Shown here: in pieces, positions 42,929 to 51,671 of the stretch | How the letters are laid out: the number at the start of each line of letters is the position of its first letter | Position numbering within the stretch: position 1 is the stretch's first letter | Assembly (NCBI GenBank): GCA_964406155.1 | Contig: CAYOQR010000013.1 | Coordinates: 1-64,000, forward strand | Source of the DNA: Dongia_B sp964406155 | GTDB taxonomy: Bacteria; Pseudomonadota; Alphaproteobacteria; Dongiales; Dongiaceae | DNA length: 64,000 nucleotides | Direction: 5' to 3' | The notes under the pieces: model-generated | Told to the model about the DNA's origin: nothing | Seen by the model: only the letters and a program-made list of their open reading frames with translations | The model's database searches: none | Made by a program: the position numbers and the translations under genes

Positions 42929-44377
42929 TCAACCCGATGCCACAGCCGTCTCGACCGGTACGATGAGGCGGTCGGACATCTGCTTCCAGCGCAGGAACAG
43001 CAAGGTTGCCGAGGCCACCAGCCCGACCGCCAGACCCCACCACAGGCCGGGCCCGGCGAAACCGAAATTGAAGGCCAGCAGATAGCCGCTGCCGAGCCCC
43101 GCCACCCAATAGCCGAAGCCGCAGAGGATCATCGGCACCTTGGTGTCCTTGAGGCCGCGCAGGGAGCCGATCGTCGCCACCTGCAAGCCGTCGACCAGTT
43201 GGAACAGCGCCGCGATCGGCATCAGCGTCAGGCCCACGGCCACCGCCGCCGCATTCGCCGGGTCGTTGGTATCCATGTAGAAGGACAGCAGACGATGCGG
43301 CAGGAAGTTAAGCGCCGCCGCCGTGAACACCATCCAGGTCATACCAAGACAGATCGCCGTATAGCCGGCCCGCCTCGCCGCCTCGGGTGTCCCGCGCCCA
43401 ATCGCATAGCCGACACGGACCGTCGCCGCCTGGCTGATCGAATAAGGGATCATGAAGCTGATCGATGACAGGTTGATCACGGCATTATGGGCCGCCAGGG
43501 TGGCGACGCCGAATTCACCGATGAGCACTGTCGAGGCCATGAACAATCCGGATTCGAAAGTATAGCCGGCGGCAATCGGCCAGCCGACCCGCCAGAGATC
43601 GGCGAAGATGGCGCGGTCATGACGCAGCAGGTCGCTGAACACGCGATAGGCGCTCAGCGCGTAATCGCGGTTGATATAGAGCACCATCAGCAAGAGCTGG
43701 AACCACTGCACGACGGTCATGGTGAGGCCGATGCCGGCGACCCCCATGGCCGGGAAACCGAAACGGCCATACATGGTCACGTAATTGCCGAGCACGGTCA
43801 GCGGCAGGGCGCAGAGAATGATGCTGGTGACGACGACCGGTCGGCCGAGCACCGTCACGTAATTGCGCAGCACCGTGAACCACAGCACCGCCGGGATCGA
43901 CCACATGCCCCAGAGCAGCAGCTTCTCGATGCGGTCGATGATCGCCGTGTCGTAATGGCCCCAATAACGCAGCACCGGGCCGACGGCCAGGATGATCAGG
44001 CAGGCTGGCACGGCGAGGCAGGTGGCGAAGCGCAGACCCTGGCGCACCACCCGGCTGACCAACTCAGCATTGCCCTCGCCATGGGCATGGGCGCCGAGCG
44101 CGCTGACACTGCCGATGGCACCCATGGGCAGAAGCTGGAACATGAACAGCATCTGCACACCGAGCCCGGCGGCGGCCAATTCCTCGGCGCCCAGCCGGCC
44201 GGCCATGGCATAGTCGGCAACGCTCATCGCCATCTCGGCCAGCAGACCGGCCGCGATGGGCGCCGAGAGCTTCAGCGTCGCAAGTGCTTCTTGGGTCCAA
44301 ATTCTCCGGGAGGTCCCGCGCCACCGGCCAAACCGGCGATCTGCGGGATCCCGGTTTGGCTCGGCCGCGCTGGCCAT
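42929..44377 (-). CDS. MATE-family efflux transporter (NorM-like)
   Basis: 482 residues with 12 TM helices in two bundles. 'LKLSAPIAAGLLAEMAMSVADYAMAGRLGAEELAAAGLG' and 'WPIAAGYTFESGLFMASTVLIGEFGVATLAAHNAVINLSS' are the two half-repeat signatures typical of MATE exporters (drug/Na+ or H+ antiport). The ispA gene ends 12 bp before it and tlyA begins 13 bp after, so it is embedded in the ispA-tlyA operon where dxs is commonly found in other alphaproteobacteria. Confidence 0.94.
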   Translation of the reverse strand: MASAAEPNRDPADRRFGRWRGTSRRIWTQEALATLKLSAPIAAGLLAEMAMSVADYAMAGRLGAEELAAAGLGVQMLFMFQLLPMGAIGSVSALGAHAHGEGNAELVSRVVRQGLRFATCLAVPACLIILAVGPVLRYWGHYDTAIIDRIEKLLLWGMWSIPAVLWFTVLRNYVTVLGRPVVVTSIILCALPLTVLGNYVTMYGRFGFPAMGVAGIGLTMTVVQWFQLLLMVLYINRDYALSAYRVFSDLLRHDRAIFADLWRVGWPIAAGYTFESGLFMASTVLIGEFGVATLAAHNAVINLSSISFMIPYSISQAATVRVGYAIGRGTPEAARRAGYTAICLGMTWMVFTAAALNFLPHRLLSFYMDTNDPANAAAVAVGLTLMPIAALFQLVDGLQVATIGSLRGLKDTKVPMILCGFGYWVAGLGSGYLLAFNFGFAGPGLWWGLAVGLVASATLLFLRWKQMSDRLIVPVETAVASG

Positions 44378-44389
44378 GGAATCCTCGTA

Positions 44390-45274
44390 TCAGCTTTTAC
44401 GCGTCAGAACGAACTCAGTCATCCAACGCAAGGGATCGGCCTTGGCGCCGAACATGTCGAGATGGGCATTCGCCTGCTCACCGAGCAGCTTTGCCTGCGC
44501 CCGCGCCCGGTCGATGCCGAGAATCGAGACGAAGGTCGCCTTGCCGGCCTTGGCATCGGCTCCGACCGGCTTGCCCGTGGTCGCGGCATCGCCTTCGGCA
44601 TCGAGCAGATCGTCGACGATCTGGAAGGCAAGACCGAGATCATGGGCATAGGAGATCAGCGCATGGCGCTGCGCCATCGAGGCATGGCCGAGAATACCGC
44701 CGGCCTCGCAGGAGAACGCGATGATCGCGCCCGTCTTCAGCCGCTGCAAGCGGGTGATGGCGCCGATATCCAGGTCGTTCTTCTCGGCCCAGAGATCGAT
44801 CATCTGACCGCCGACCATGCCGGCGGCACCGCCGGCCTTGGCCAAAGCCAGCACCAGATCGGCCCGCACCTGGCCATCGGGATGGGTCTTGGGATCCGCC
44901 AGGATCTCGAAGGCCATGGTCAGCAGCCCGTCGCCGGCCAGGATCGCCGTCGCTTCGTCGAAGGCCTTATGCGCGGTCGGACGGCCGCGACGCAGATCGC
45001 TGTTATCCATCGCCGGCAGATCGTCATGCACCAGGCTGTAGCAATGCAGCATCTCGATGGCCGCGGCGGCCCGGACGGCATACTCGCCATAGACATCGAA
45101 CAAGGCGGCGCTGTTGATCAGCAGATAGGGGCGGATCCGCTTGCCGCCCCCCATCGTGGCATAGCGCATCGCTTCGACCACGCGATTCTCCGCGCCGTCC
45201 ACCGGCGGCAGCAGATCGCTCAACAGACGGTTGACCGCACCAGCGGCTTCATTCAGAGCAAGTTCAATCGACAC
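44390..45274 (-). CDS. ispA: Polyprenyl synthetase (geranyl/farnesyl diphosphate synthase)
   Basis: 294 residues from GTG 45274, preceded by GAGG; the frame is open to 45379 inside xseB but that part is not domain-like. 'GGGKRIRPYLLINSAALF', first Asp-rich motif 'LVHDDLPAMDNSDLRRG', 'GDGLLTMAFEIL' and second Asp-rich motif 'LAFQIVDDLLDAEGD'. The DDxxxxD form fits bacterial FPP synthases. It supplies C15 precursor for undecaprenol, quinone and related isoprenoids. xseB ends 8 bp upstream. Confidence 0.94.
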   Translation of the reverse strand: MSIELALNEAAGAVNRLLSDLLPPVDGAENRVVEAMRYATMGGGKRIRPYLLINSAALFDVYGEYAVRAAAAIEMLHCYSLVHDDLPAMDNSDLRRGRPTAHKAFDEATAILAGDGLLTMAFEILADPKTHPDGQVRADLVLALAKAGGAAGMVGGQMIDLWAEKNDLDIGAITRLQRLKTGAIIAFSCEAGGILGHASMAQRHALISYAHDLGLAFQIVDDLLDAEGDAATTGKPVGADAKAGKATFVSILGIDRARAQAKLLGEQANAHLDMFGAKADPLRWMTEFVLTRKS

Positions 45275-45282
45275 GGAAAACC

Positions 45283-45549
45283 TCAGTCCAGATTGGCGGG
45301 TTCGGTGGCGACGGCGCCATCCGGTCCCAGCACGATTTTGTCCACTTTCAGTTGCGCCTCGCGGAGCTTGGCTTCGCAATGACGCTTCAACAAGGCGCCG
45401 CGCTCATAGGATTTGATCGCGTCGTCCAGTTTGTTGTCCCCACGTTCCAAGCGCTTGACCAGGTCCTGCAACTCGGCCAGCGCTTCCTCGAAACTGAGTG
45501 CGGTGATATCGCCCGGCAGCTTGCCGCCCGATTTCCCTTCCTCGGCCAT
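45283..45549 (-). CDS. xseB: Exodeoxyribonuclease VII small subunit
   Basis: 88 residues, usual length. 'LSFEEALAELQDLVKRLERGDNKLDDAIKSYERGALLKRHCEAKLREAQLKVDKI' is the two-helix core of XseB, which binds the XseA catalytic subunit in single-strand DNA degradation. xseA is not in the window. It shares a transcript with ispA, MATE and tlyA. Confidence 0.95.
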   Translation of the reverse strand: MAEEGKSGGKLPGDITALSFEEALAELQDLVKRLERGDNKLDDAIKSYERGALLKRHCEAKLREAQLKVDKIVLGPDGAVATEPANLD

Positions 45550-45715
45550 ACCTTACCCCAAAACAAATCAGCCGCCCGAACCTCCCCGCGCCGGACGCCA
45601 TGCGGGCCTGGCGGGGAAATGCGGCGGCATCGCAACAAGGGCCGCATCTTACTGGCCCTTGCGCCGGGCAGCAAGTAGCCGGTCCCAGGCAATTTTCTGG
45701 CACGATCACAAAGAC

Positions 45716-45730
45716 ATAGCTGAAAGCTAT
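45716..45730 (-). terminator. Small perfect hairpin after the HDAC-like gene
   Basis: ATAGCT (45716-45721), 3-nt loop, AGCTAT (45725-45730), two bases after the HDAC-like stop on the minus strand, followed by GTCTTTGTG. Possible terminator that separates HDAC/DUF423 from xseB. Confidence 0.4.
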
Positions 45731-45732
45731 AG

Positions 45733-46692
45733 TCAGGATGCTGCTGCTTCTCCAGCGGCCATCAGCGCGGCCACATGGGCGGCGGCACTTTCCGCCAGTG
45801 CCTCCAGGTCGTATCCGCCCTCCAGAGTCGAGACCAACCGCCCCTGGCATCGGCGGCCGGCCAGATCCATCAATTCGCGGGTGGCCCAGGCGAAATCCTC
45901 GGTTTCGAATTCCAGATTCGCCAACGGATCGGCCCGGTGGGCATCGAAGCCCGCCGAAACCAGCAGGAGATCGGGCCCGAAAGCATCCACCGCCGGCAGC
46001 ACGATATCGCGCATCGCCGCGCGGAAAGCCGCCGATCCCGCGCCCGGCGGCAGCGGCGCGTTGCAGATATTGCCGCAGCCCTTCTCGCGCATGGCGCCGG
46101 TGCCGGGATAAAGCGGCATCTGATGGGTCGAGGCGAAGAAGAAATCCGGATCGGCCTCGAACATGTGCTGCGTGCCGTTGCCGTGATGCACGTCGAAATC
46201 GACCACAGCCACACGCCGCCAGCCATGCACCGCCCGGGCATGGGCCGCGCCGACGGCAATATTGTTGAAGAGGCAAAAACCCATCGCCCGCGCCGCTTCC
46301 GCGTGGTGTCCCGGCGGCCGCACGGCGCAAAACGCATTGGCCACCTGCCCGGCGGCGACGGCATCGATCCCGGCGATCATCGCGCCGGCCGCCCGCAAGG
46401 CGGCTTCCCCCGAACCCGGCGAGACGATGGTGTCACCATCCAGCATGTCATGGCCGCTGGCCGGGATCGCCGCCAGGACGGCATCGACGTAATCGGCGGA
46501 ATGCACCCGGGCGATGGCGGTGCGCTCGGCGAGCGGCGCCACCATCCGCTGCAAGCCGGAAAATTCCGGCGCCTGCAAGGCGGCCAGAACGGCCCGCAGC
46601 CGGTCGATGCATTCGGGATGGCCCGCTCCCGTATCATGGGTGAGGCAGGCCGGATGGGTAATCAGGGCGGTCCTCGTGCGTGCGGTCGTCAT
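45733..46692 (-). CDS. Histone-deacetylase-family (AcuC-like) amidohydrolase
   Basis: 319 residues from ATG 46692; its ATGA overlaps the DUF423 stop. A zinc-dependent deacetylase fold: 'AVRPPGHHAEAARAMGFCLFNNIAVGA' (paired catalytic histidines), 'VAVVDFDVHHGNGTQHMF' (zinc Asp/His), 'LVSAGFDAHRADPLANLEFE' (second zinc Asp) and 'VSTLEGGYDLEAL'. Bacterial members deacetylate polyamines, acetyl-lysine proteins or similar amides. Such a gene is commonly found upstream of xseB in alphaproteobacteria. A longer open frame to 47097 only overlaps DUF423 out of frame. Confidence 0.92.
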   Translation of the reverse strand: MTTARTRTALITHPACLTHDTGAGHPECIDRLRAVLAALQAPEFSGLQRMVAPLAERTAIARVHSADYVDAVLAAIPASGHDMLDGDTIVSPGSGEAALRAAGAMIAGIDAVAAGQVANAFCAVRPPGHHAEAARAMGFCLFNNIAVGAAHARAVHGWRRVAVVDFDVHHGNGTQHMFEADPDFFFASTHQMPLYPGTGAMREKGCGNICNAPLPPGAGSAAFRAAMRDIVLPAVDAFGPDLLLVSAGFDAHRADPLANLEFETEDFAWATRELMDLAGRRCQGRLVSTLEGGYDLEALAESAAAHVAALMAAGEAAAS

Positions 46693-47066
46693 GCGTTGCG
46701 CTCCCGCTGCAATCCGGCAATGCAGAGCGCCAGCCAGCCCAGGATCATCATCACACCGCCGATCGGCGTCACGGCACCCAGCCAGCGCATCTGCAACAAG
46801 GCCATCAGATAGAGGCTGCCGGCAAAAATCAATGCACCCCAGAAAAACCCATGCGCCGCGACGATCGCCCAGCGCGAGGCCAGCCGATCGCCGCCGAGTG
46901 CCAAAGCCACCAGCGCCGCCGCATGCCAGAGCTGATAGCCGGCGCCGGTTTTCACCCAGTCGACAATTTGCGGATCGCCCAATTGGCTCAGGCCATGCGC
47001 CGCAAAGGCGCCAAAGCCGATGCCCATCATCCCGCTTACCCCAGCCCCGATCAGCCAATGACGCAT
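46689..47066 (-). CDS. DUF423 membrane protein (YgdD-like)
   Basis: 125 residues from ATG 47066 (ATG 47117 is an alternative). Four TM helices with the DUF423 pattern 'LIGAGVSGMMGIGFGAFAAHGL', 'TGAGYQLWHAAALVALAL', 'GFFWGALIFAGSLYLMAL', 'AVTPIGGVMMILGWLAL'. Function unknown in the family. It overlaps the HDAC-like gene by four bases (ATGA), so the two are translationally coupled. Confidence 0.9.
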   Translation of the reverse strand: MRHWLIGAGVSGMMGIGFGAFAAHGLSQLGDPQIVDWVKTGAGYQLWHAAALVALALGGDRLASRWAIVAAHGFFWGALIFAGSLYLMALLQMRWLGAVTPIGGVMMILGWLALCIAGLQRERNA

Positions 47067-47275
47067 TCCGTTCTCCCCGACCGCCAGTGTGAAACACGCT
47101 TGTGAAAACCGTTTCATGAAGCTGGCAGGTGAAACTGCCGTGCGGAAAAAGTGCTACCGTGGCAATCGCGCTATGGCATTATCGCCCGACAACATGATGA
47201 TCCGGCCGCGAGTATCGCAGATCGGCCGCGTCCATGTCATCGTTTCAGCCGACCTAATGACGGACCTGTGACACA

Positions 47276-48061
47276 ATGACCGAGTCAACCATCCTCCTGG
47301 AACGCCGCGGCCAGATTTATCACCTGACGCTGAACCGCCCCGACAAGCTGAACAGCCTGACCAGCACCATGCTGAGCGATCTCAGCGACGCGCTGTCCGA
47401 TATCGCCGGCGACGACGAAGCACGCGCTCTGGTCATTACCGGTGCCGGACGCGGCTTCTGCGCCGGCCAGGATCTGCGGGAAGCGGAAGCGATTGCCGGT
47501 GCCCGCAGCGTGCGCAATGTCATCGAGCGCCATTACAACCCGATTGTCCGGCAGATCCGCAGCCTGTCCTTGCCGGTGGTCGCGGCAGTCAACGGTGTCG
47601 CCGCCGGTGCCGGCGCCAATCTCGCTTTGGCCTGCGATATCGTGGTGGCCGCCGAAAGCGCCACCTTCACCCAGGCCTTCTGCCGCATCGGCCTGATCCC
47701 CGATGCCGGCGGCACCTATTTCCTGCCGCGCCTGGTAGGCCATGCCCGCGCCCTCGGCCTTGCTCTGCTTGGCGATACCATCGATGCGAAGAAGGCGGCC
47801 GATTGGGGCCTGATCTGGCAGGCCGTGCCGGATGCCGATTTCGCCACCACGATCGATGCCCTGGCCAAGCGCCTTGCGGAGATGCCGACGGCGGCTCTCG
47901 CCCTCATCAAGCAGGCGCTGAATGCCAGCGGCCATCATTCGCTGGAACAACAGCTCGCGACCGAAGCCGAGCTGCAGCCGATCGCCGCCGAGACCGAGGA
48001 CTTCCAGGAAGGCGTCCAGGCTTTCCTCGGCAAACGCGCGGCGCGTTTCATCGGCCGCTGA
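47276..48061 (+). CDS. Enoyl-CoA hydratase/isomerase, PaaG-like
   Basis: 261 residues. Crotonase fold with 'TLNRPDKLNSLTSTML', oxyanion loop 'GRGFCAGQDLREAEA', 'AVNGVAAGAGANLALACDIVVAAESATFTQAFCRIGLIPDAGGTYFLPRLVG'. The Asp in PDAGGT replaces the Glu of hydratases, as in PaaG (2-(1,2-epoxy-dihydrophenyl)acetyl-CoA isomerase) and related isomerases. No other paa genes are present, so phenylacetate catabolism is not demonstrated. An MBL-fold gene follows after 13 bp. Confidence 0.87.
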   Translation: MTESTILLERRGQIYHLTLNRPDKLNSLTSTMLSDLSDALSDIAGDDEARALVITGAGRGFCAGQDLREAEAIAGARSVRNVIERHYNPIVRQIRSLSLPVVAAVNGVAAGAGANLALACDIVVAAESATFTQAFCRIGLIPDAGGTYFLPRLVGHARALGLALLGDTIDAKKAADWGLIWQAVPDADFATTIDALAKRLAEMPTAALALIKQALNASGHHSLEQQLATEAELQPIAAETEDFQEGVQAFLGKRAARFIGR

Positions 48062-48074
48062 CGGAGACAGTCGG

Positions 48075-48842
48075 ATGCTGCCGATCGCCGACCGCTGGTT
48101 CGATATCCGTCGCATCAGCGACGACATCACCTTGCTCCAAGAGCCGCATGTCGTGCCGCTGATGCGCTGCAATATCTGGCATGTGCGCGGCCGGGATCGC
48201 GATCTGATGATCGATACCGGCATGGGCATCGCCAGCCTGCGAACCGCCGCCCGGCATCTTCTCGACAAGAAGGTGACGGCGGTCGCCACCCATACCCATA
48301 ACGATCATGTCGGCGGGCATCACGAATTCGATCACACGCTTGTGCACCGGCTGGAGGCGGATCACCTGGCCGCGCCGCCGGAGCCCGGCACCCTGCTCGC
48401 CGCCGTCATGGGCGAGGAGGAAATCCGCACCTATGCCCGCTACGGCTATCCGATCGAGGGCGATCTGATCACCGCCCTGCCCTCGGCCGATTACGACATG
48501 GCGCGCTATTTCCTCCGCCCCGCCAAGGTGACGGAGATCGTCGAGGAAGGCGATGTGATCGATCTCGGCGACCGGCATTTCGAGGTGCTGCATCTGCCGG
48601 GGCATTCCCCCGGCAGCATCGGCCTCTGGGAAGCCGAGACCGGCACGCTCTTTTCCGGCGATGCGATCTATGACGGCCCGCTGCTGGACGAAATCGGCGG
48701 CGCCCATATCCCGACCTATATCCGCACCATGAAACGGCTGCGGGACCTGCCGGTCCGGATCGTCCATGCCGGCCACGATCCCAGCTTCGGCCGCGAGCGG
48801 CTGGTTCAACTGGTGGATGCCTATCTGGCGAAACGGGCCTGA
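48075..48842 (+). CDS. MBL-fold metallo-hydrolase
   Basis: 255 residues from ATG 48075 (GGAG upstream); the frame is open back into the hydratase gene but is not coding there. Metal-binding signature 'ATHTHNDHVGGHHEF' (HxHxDH), 'VLHLPGHSPGSIGLWE' (third His), 'LFSGDAIYDGPL' (bridging Asp) and 'VHAGHDPSF' (last His). A hydrolase of the glyoxalase II/thioesterase-like type; substrate unknown. Probable operon with the PaaG-like enzyme, which suggests an acyl-CoA or ester. Confidence 0.9.
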   Translation: MLPIADRWFDIRRISDDITLLQEPHVVPLMRCNIWHVRGRDRDLMIDTGMGIASLRTAARHLLDKKVTAVATHTHNDHVGGHHEFDHTLVHRLEADHLAAPPEPGTLLAAVMGEEEIRTYARYGYPIEGDLITALPSADYDMARYFLRPAKVTEIVEEGDVIDLGDRHFEVLHLPGHSPGSIGLWEAETGTLFSGDAIYDGPLLDEIGGAHIPTYIRTMKRLRDLPVRIVHAGHDPSFGRERLVQLVDAYLAKRA

Positions 48843-49007
48843 TCGCCGCAAATTCGCCACCTGCCTCGCTTGCCAGCCCCGCCTTGCCGGCCTATAGACA
48901 ATCCCGACCGGGCTGCCCAGGTGTGAGGGCCAGGCGTCAGGGACCTGTCCCGACGCGGCGGCCGATAGCCAAAAATCCGGCCGATTGTCGGAGAACGGAA
49001 ACCACGG

Positions 49008-49814
49008 ATGACCTCGACAGACCAGCCGGCCGACAAGCTGGCGCTGGAATTGGAACGCATTGCCATCGCCGCCGGCGAGGTGATCTTGCGCATTTACGAA
49101 AGCGATTTCGCGACCCAGCGGAAATCCGATCATTCGCCTGTCACCGAGGCCGATGTGGCGGCCGAACAGGTGATCACCGCCGAGCTGCAGCGCCTGACGC
49201 CGGATATTCCGGTCGTTGCCGAGGAAGCGGCGGCGGCCGGCGGCCTGCCGGCTTCGGCGGCGGAGCGTTTCTGGCTGGTCGACCCCCTGGACGGAACCAA
49301 GGAATTCATCGCCCGCAACGGCGAGTTCACCGTCAATATCGCCCTGATCGAAGCGGGTCGACCGACCCTGGGCGTCGTCCACGTCCCGGTCCTGCAACAG
49401 ACCTACAGCACCGACGGCAAGACCGCCTGGCGGCGCCTCAAAGGCGGGCCGCGCGAAATCATCCGCAGCAGAGCCGTGCCGGCCGACGGCGCGGTCATGG
49501 TGATCAGCCGCTCCCATGCCGCCAAGGAACTGGTGAAGGCCGAGGAAATGGGCGAGCCGATCGCCAGCACCATGGTGGCCGGCAGCTCGCTGAAATTCTG
49601 CCGCCTGGCGGAAGGCATTGCTGATCTCTATCCGCGCCTCGGCCCCACCATGGAATGGGATACCGCCGCCGGCCATGCCGTGCTGGCCGCCGCCGGCGGA
49701 TCGGTGCGGCAGCTCGACGGCACGCACCTGCCCTATGGCAAGTCGGGCTTTCTCAATCCGCATTTCCTGGCGCGCGGCCTCGACCGGTCAGATGCGGCCA
49801 AAGCCAAGGCATGA
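49008..49814 (+). CDS. cysQ: 3'(2'),5'-bisphosphate nucleotidase
   Basis: 268 residues. Inositol-monophosphatase superfamily: 'KSDHSPVTEADVAAEQVI', 'PVVAEE', 'FWLVDPLDGTKEFIARNGEFTVNIALI' (metal-binding DPLDGT) and 'TMEWDTAAGHAVLAAAGG'. CysQ removes the 3'-phosphate of PAP formed in sulfate assimilation. Its stop overlaps the start of the tsaC gene (ATGA at 49811). Confidence 0.94.
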   Translation: MTSTDQPADKLALELERIAIAAGEVILRIYESDFATQRKSDHSPVTEADVAAEQVITAELQRLTPDIPVVAEEAAAAGGLPASAAERFWLVDPLDGTKEFIARNGEFTVNIALIEAGRPTLGVVHVPVLQQTYSTDGKTAWRRLKGGPREIIRSRAVPADGAVMVISRSHAAKELVKAEEMGEPIASTMVAGSSLKFCRLAEGIADLYPRLGPTMEWDTAAGHAVLAAAGGSVRQLDGTHLPYGKSGFLNPHFLARGLDRSDAAKAKA

Positions 49815-50785
49815 CCCGCCTGCTTCCAGCGGATGCCAGCAATATCGCCGAAGCCGGTCGCGCCTTGGCGGCGGGCCGGCTCGTCGCTTTTCCCACCGAG
49901 ACGGTCTATGGCCTGGGCGGCAATGCGCTCAATGACCGTGCCGTGGCGGCGATCTACGCGGCGAAGAACCGCCCCGACTTCAATCCCCTGATCGTGCATG
50001 TCGCGAACCTCGATGCCGCCGCGCAGTATGTGCACCTCAGTGATGAGGCTGCCCTGCTGGCGCAACGCCTGTGGCCGGGACCGCTGACGCTGATCCTGCC
50101 GCGCCGCCAGGACTGCAAACTGTCGCTGCTGCTGAGCGCCGGATTGGAGACGGTGGCGATCCGTGTGCCGCAACATCCGGTGGCGCGAGCCCTGCTCGCG
50201 GATTGCGGCCTGCCGCTGGCCGGCCCCAGCGCCAATCCCTCCGGCCGCATCAGTCCGACCCGGCCGGAACATGTCGTCGAAGGCCTCGGCGGCAAGGTCG
50301 AGATCGTGCTCGATGGCGGGCCCTGCAAAGTCGGCATCGAATCGACCGTCCTCGATCTCAGCGACGGCCGCCCGCGCATCCTGCGCCCTGGCGCCGTGCT
50401 GGCGGAAGCCATCGCCAAGGTACTCGGCCATGACGTGCCGCAGCAACAACCGGCACCGACCGTGGATAGTCAGGCGGCGGCTGGCGGCCATAAGAGCCCC
50501 GGCCAGCTCACCAGCCACTATGCGCCGCATCTGCCGGTGCGCCTCAATGCCGTAACGGCGGCCGAGGGCGAAATCCTGCTGGGCTTCGGTCCCGGGGCGC
50601 CTGCCGGCAGCACCAATCTCAGCCCCAGCGGCGATCTCACCGAAGCGGCCGCCAATCTCTTTGCCGCCTTGCGCGCCGCCGACCGGCCGGAGCATCGCGG
50701 CATCGCCGTCATGCCGATTCCCGAAACCGGCCTCGGTATCGCCATCAACGACCGGTTACGCCGCGCCGCTGCGCCACGCCAGTAG
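49811..50785 (+). CDS. tsaC: L-threonylcarbamoyladenylate synthase (Sua5/YwlC type)
   Basis: 324 residues from ATG 49811. N-terminal YrdC domain with 'RLVAFPTETVYGLGGNALNDRAVAAIYAAKNRPDFNPLIVHV', 'LWPGPLTLILPRR', 'RVPQHPVARALL' and 'GPSANPSGRISPTRPEHV'. The extra C-terminal Sua5 domain (about 230-324) makes it Sua5-like rather than the short TsaC. It makes the precursor of the t6A37 tRNA modification. Short repeats follow the stop. Confidence 0.95.
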   Translation: MTRLLPADASNIAEAGRALAAGRLVAFPTETVYGLGGNALNDRAVAAIYAAKNRPDFNPLIVHVANLDAAAQYVHLSDEAALLAQRLWPGPLTLILPRRQDCKLSLLLSAGLETVAIRVPQHPVARALLADCGLPLAGPSANPSGRISPTRPEHVVEGLGGKVEIVLDGGPCKVGIESTVLDLSDGRPRILRPGAVLAEAIAKVLGHDVPQQQPAPTVDSQAAAGGHKSPGQLTSHYAPHLPVRLNAVTAAEGEILLGFGPGAPAGSTNLSPSGDLTEAAANLFAALRAADRPEHRGIAVMPIPETGLGIAINDRLRRAAAPRQ

Positions 50786-50813
50786 CCGTGCCGGTAGTCG
50801 GCCAGTAGCCCGG
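50779..50813. repeat. Three imperfect 11-12-bp repeats spanning the tsaC stop
   Basis: CCAGTAGCCGTG (50779), CCGGTAGTCGG (50791) and CCAGTAGCCCGG (50802). The first contains the real stop TAG (50783-50785); the second repeats a TAG in the same frame. Confidence 0.65.
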
Positions 50814-50922
50814 CCGCGTCATTGAGATAACTCCGTCACACTCATGACGCGAGAGCGTGACGCAAATCACCACCTCAGGCATTAAACCTTTGATCCCTTG
50901 GCGGTTCTGCCTAGATGGGCCC

Positions 50923-50938
50923 GGTGGCCAGCGCCACC
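50923..50938 (+). promoter_or_regulatory. Leader hairpin before the first DUF992 gene
   Basis: GGTGGC-CAGC-GCCACC followed by TTGTT, 27 bp before ATG 50965. Its place in the 5' leader, just before the ribosome binding site (AGAGGT), suggests RNA stabilisation or attenuation. It could also be a leftover terminator. Confidence 0.35.
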
Positions 50939-50964
50939 TTGTTCCCATTTGTTAGAGGTATTTT

Positions 50965-51447
50965 ATGAAAAAGGGACTTCTCACCGTCGCCGCGACCCTG
51001 GCCGCTCTCGCCGGTGTGACCGTCACCAGCCCCGCGTCGGCCAGCGACGGCGTCAATGTCGGCTCGCTGAACTGCAATGTCTCCTCCGGCATCGGCTTCA
51101 TCTTCGGCTCGTCACGCAGCCTGTCCTGCGTCTTCACCCGTCCCGACGGCACGGCGGAACGGTATAGCGGCGATATCTCGCGCTTCGGCGTCGATATCGG
51201 CTTCACCAATGCGGCCTCAATCATCTGGACTGTGCTGGCACCCAGCGGCGATATTGCCGCCGGCTCGCTCGCCGGCAATTACGGCGGCCCGACCGCCGGT
51301 GCGACGGCGGGTGTCGGCATCGGCGCCAATGTCCTGATCGGTGGCAGCAACAAGACCATCTCGCTGCAGCCGGTGAGCATCGAAGGCAATACCGGCCTGA
51401 ACGTGGCGGCGGGCATCGCCGGCATCACGCTGAAACACGCCCAGTAG
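50965..51447 (+). CDS. DUF992 secreted protein (copy 1)
   Basis: 160 residues with a signal peptide (cleavage near 'ASA', about residue 26). Mature DUF992 domain: 'GVNVGSLNCNVSSGIGFIFGSSRSLSCVF', 'ERYSGDISRFGVDIGFT', 'IIWTVLAPSGDIAAGSLAGNYGG', 'ISLQPVSIEGNTGLNVAAGI'. Two Cys (in LNCNV and LSCVF) could form a disulfide. Periplasmic or secreted, mainly alphaproteobacterial, function unknown. AGAGGT gives a good ribosome binding site. Confidence 0.9.
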   Translation: MKKGLLTVAATLAALAGVTVTSPASASDGVNVGSLNCNVSSGIGFIFGSSRSLSCVFTRPDGTAERYSGDISRFGVDIGFTNAASIIWTVLAPSGDIAAGSLAGNYGGPTAGATAGVGIGANVLIGGSNKTISLQPVSIEGNTGLNVAAGIAGITLKHAQ

Positions 51448-51671
51448 TAATACGCCGGCACCCACACGTCCTTTTAGCGTTCGGCTCCATGCAGCACACG
51501 CGAAAGTGATGCTTCCGCCTCCTCTCGGCGGGGCATTCTGCTTGGCGGCTATCCTGGGCGGGAATAGCCTGATCGTTTGACGACGATCACCCATCGGCGA
51601 CTTCTTCAGTCAGGATGGCCGCCAGGCGGGTCACTCTGTCAGGTCACTCTGCGGCAGATCGGAGGCCCGGC

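Noticed and set aside
43487..45382. Plus-strand open frame of about 631 codons opposite MATE and ispA
   Set aside because: It crosses two genuine minus-strand genes and their intergenic gap; no domain.
46693..47097. N-terminal extension of the HDAC-like protein across DUF423
   Set aside because: DUF423 is a recognisable membrane protein in another frame, and the ATGA overlap at 46689-46692 marks the true start.
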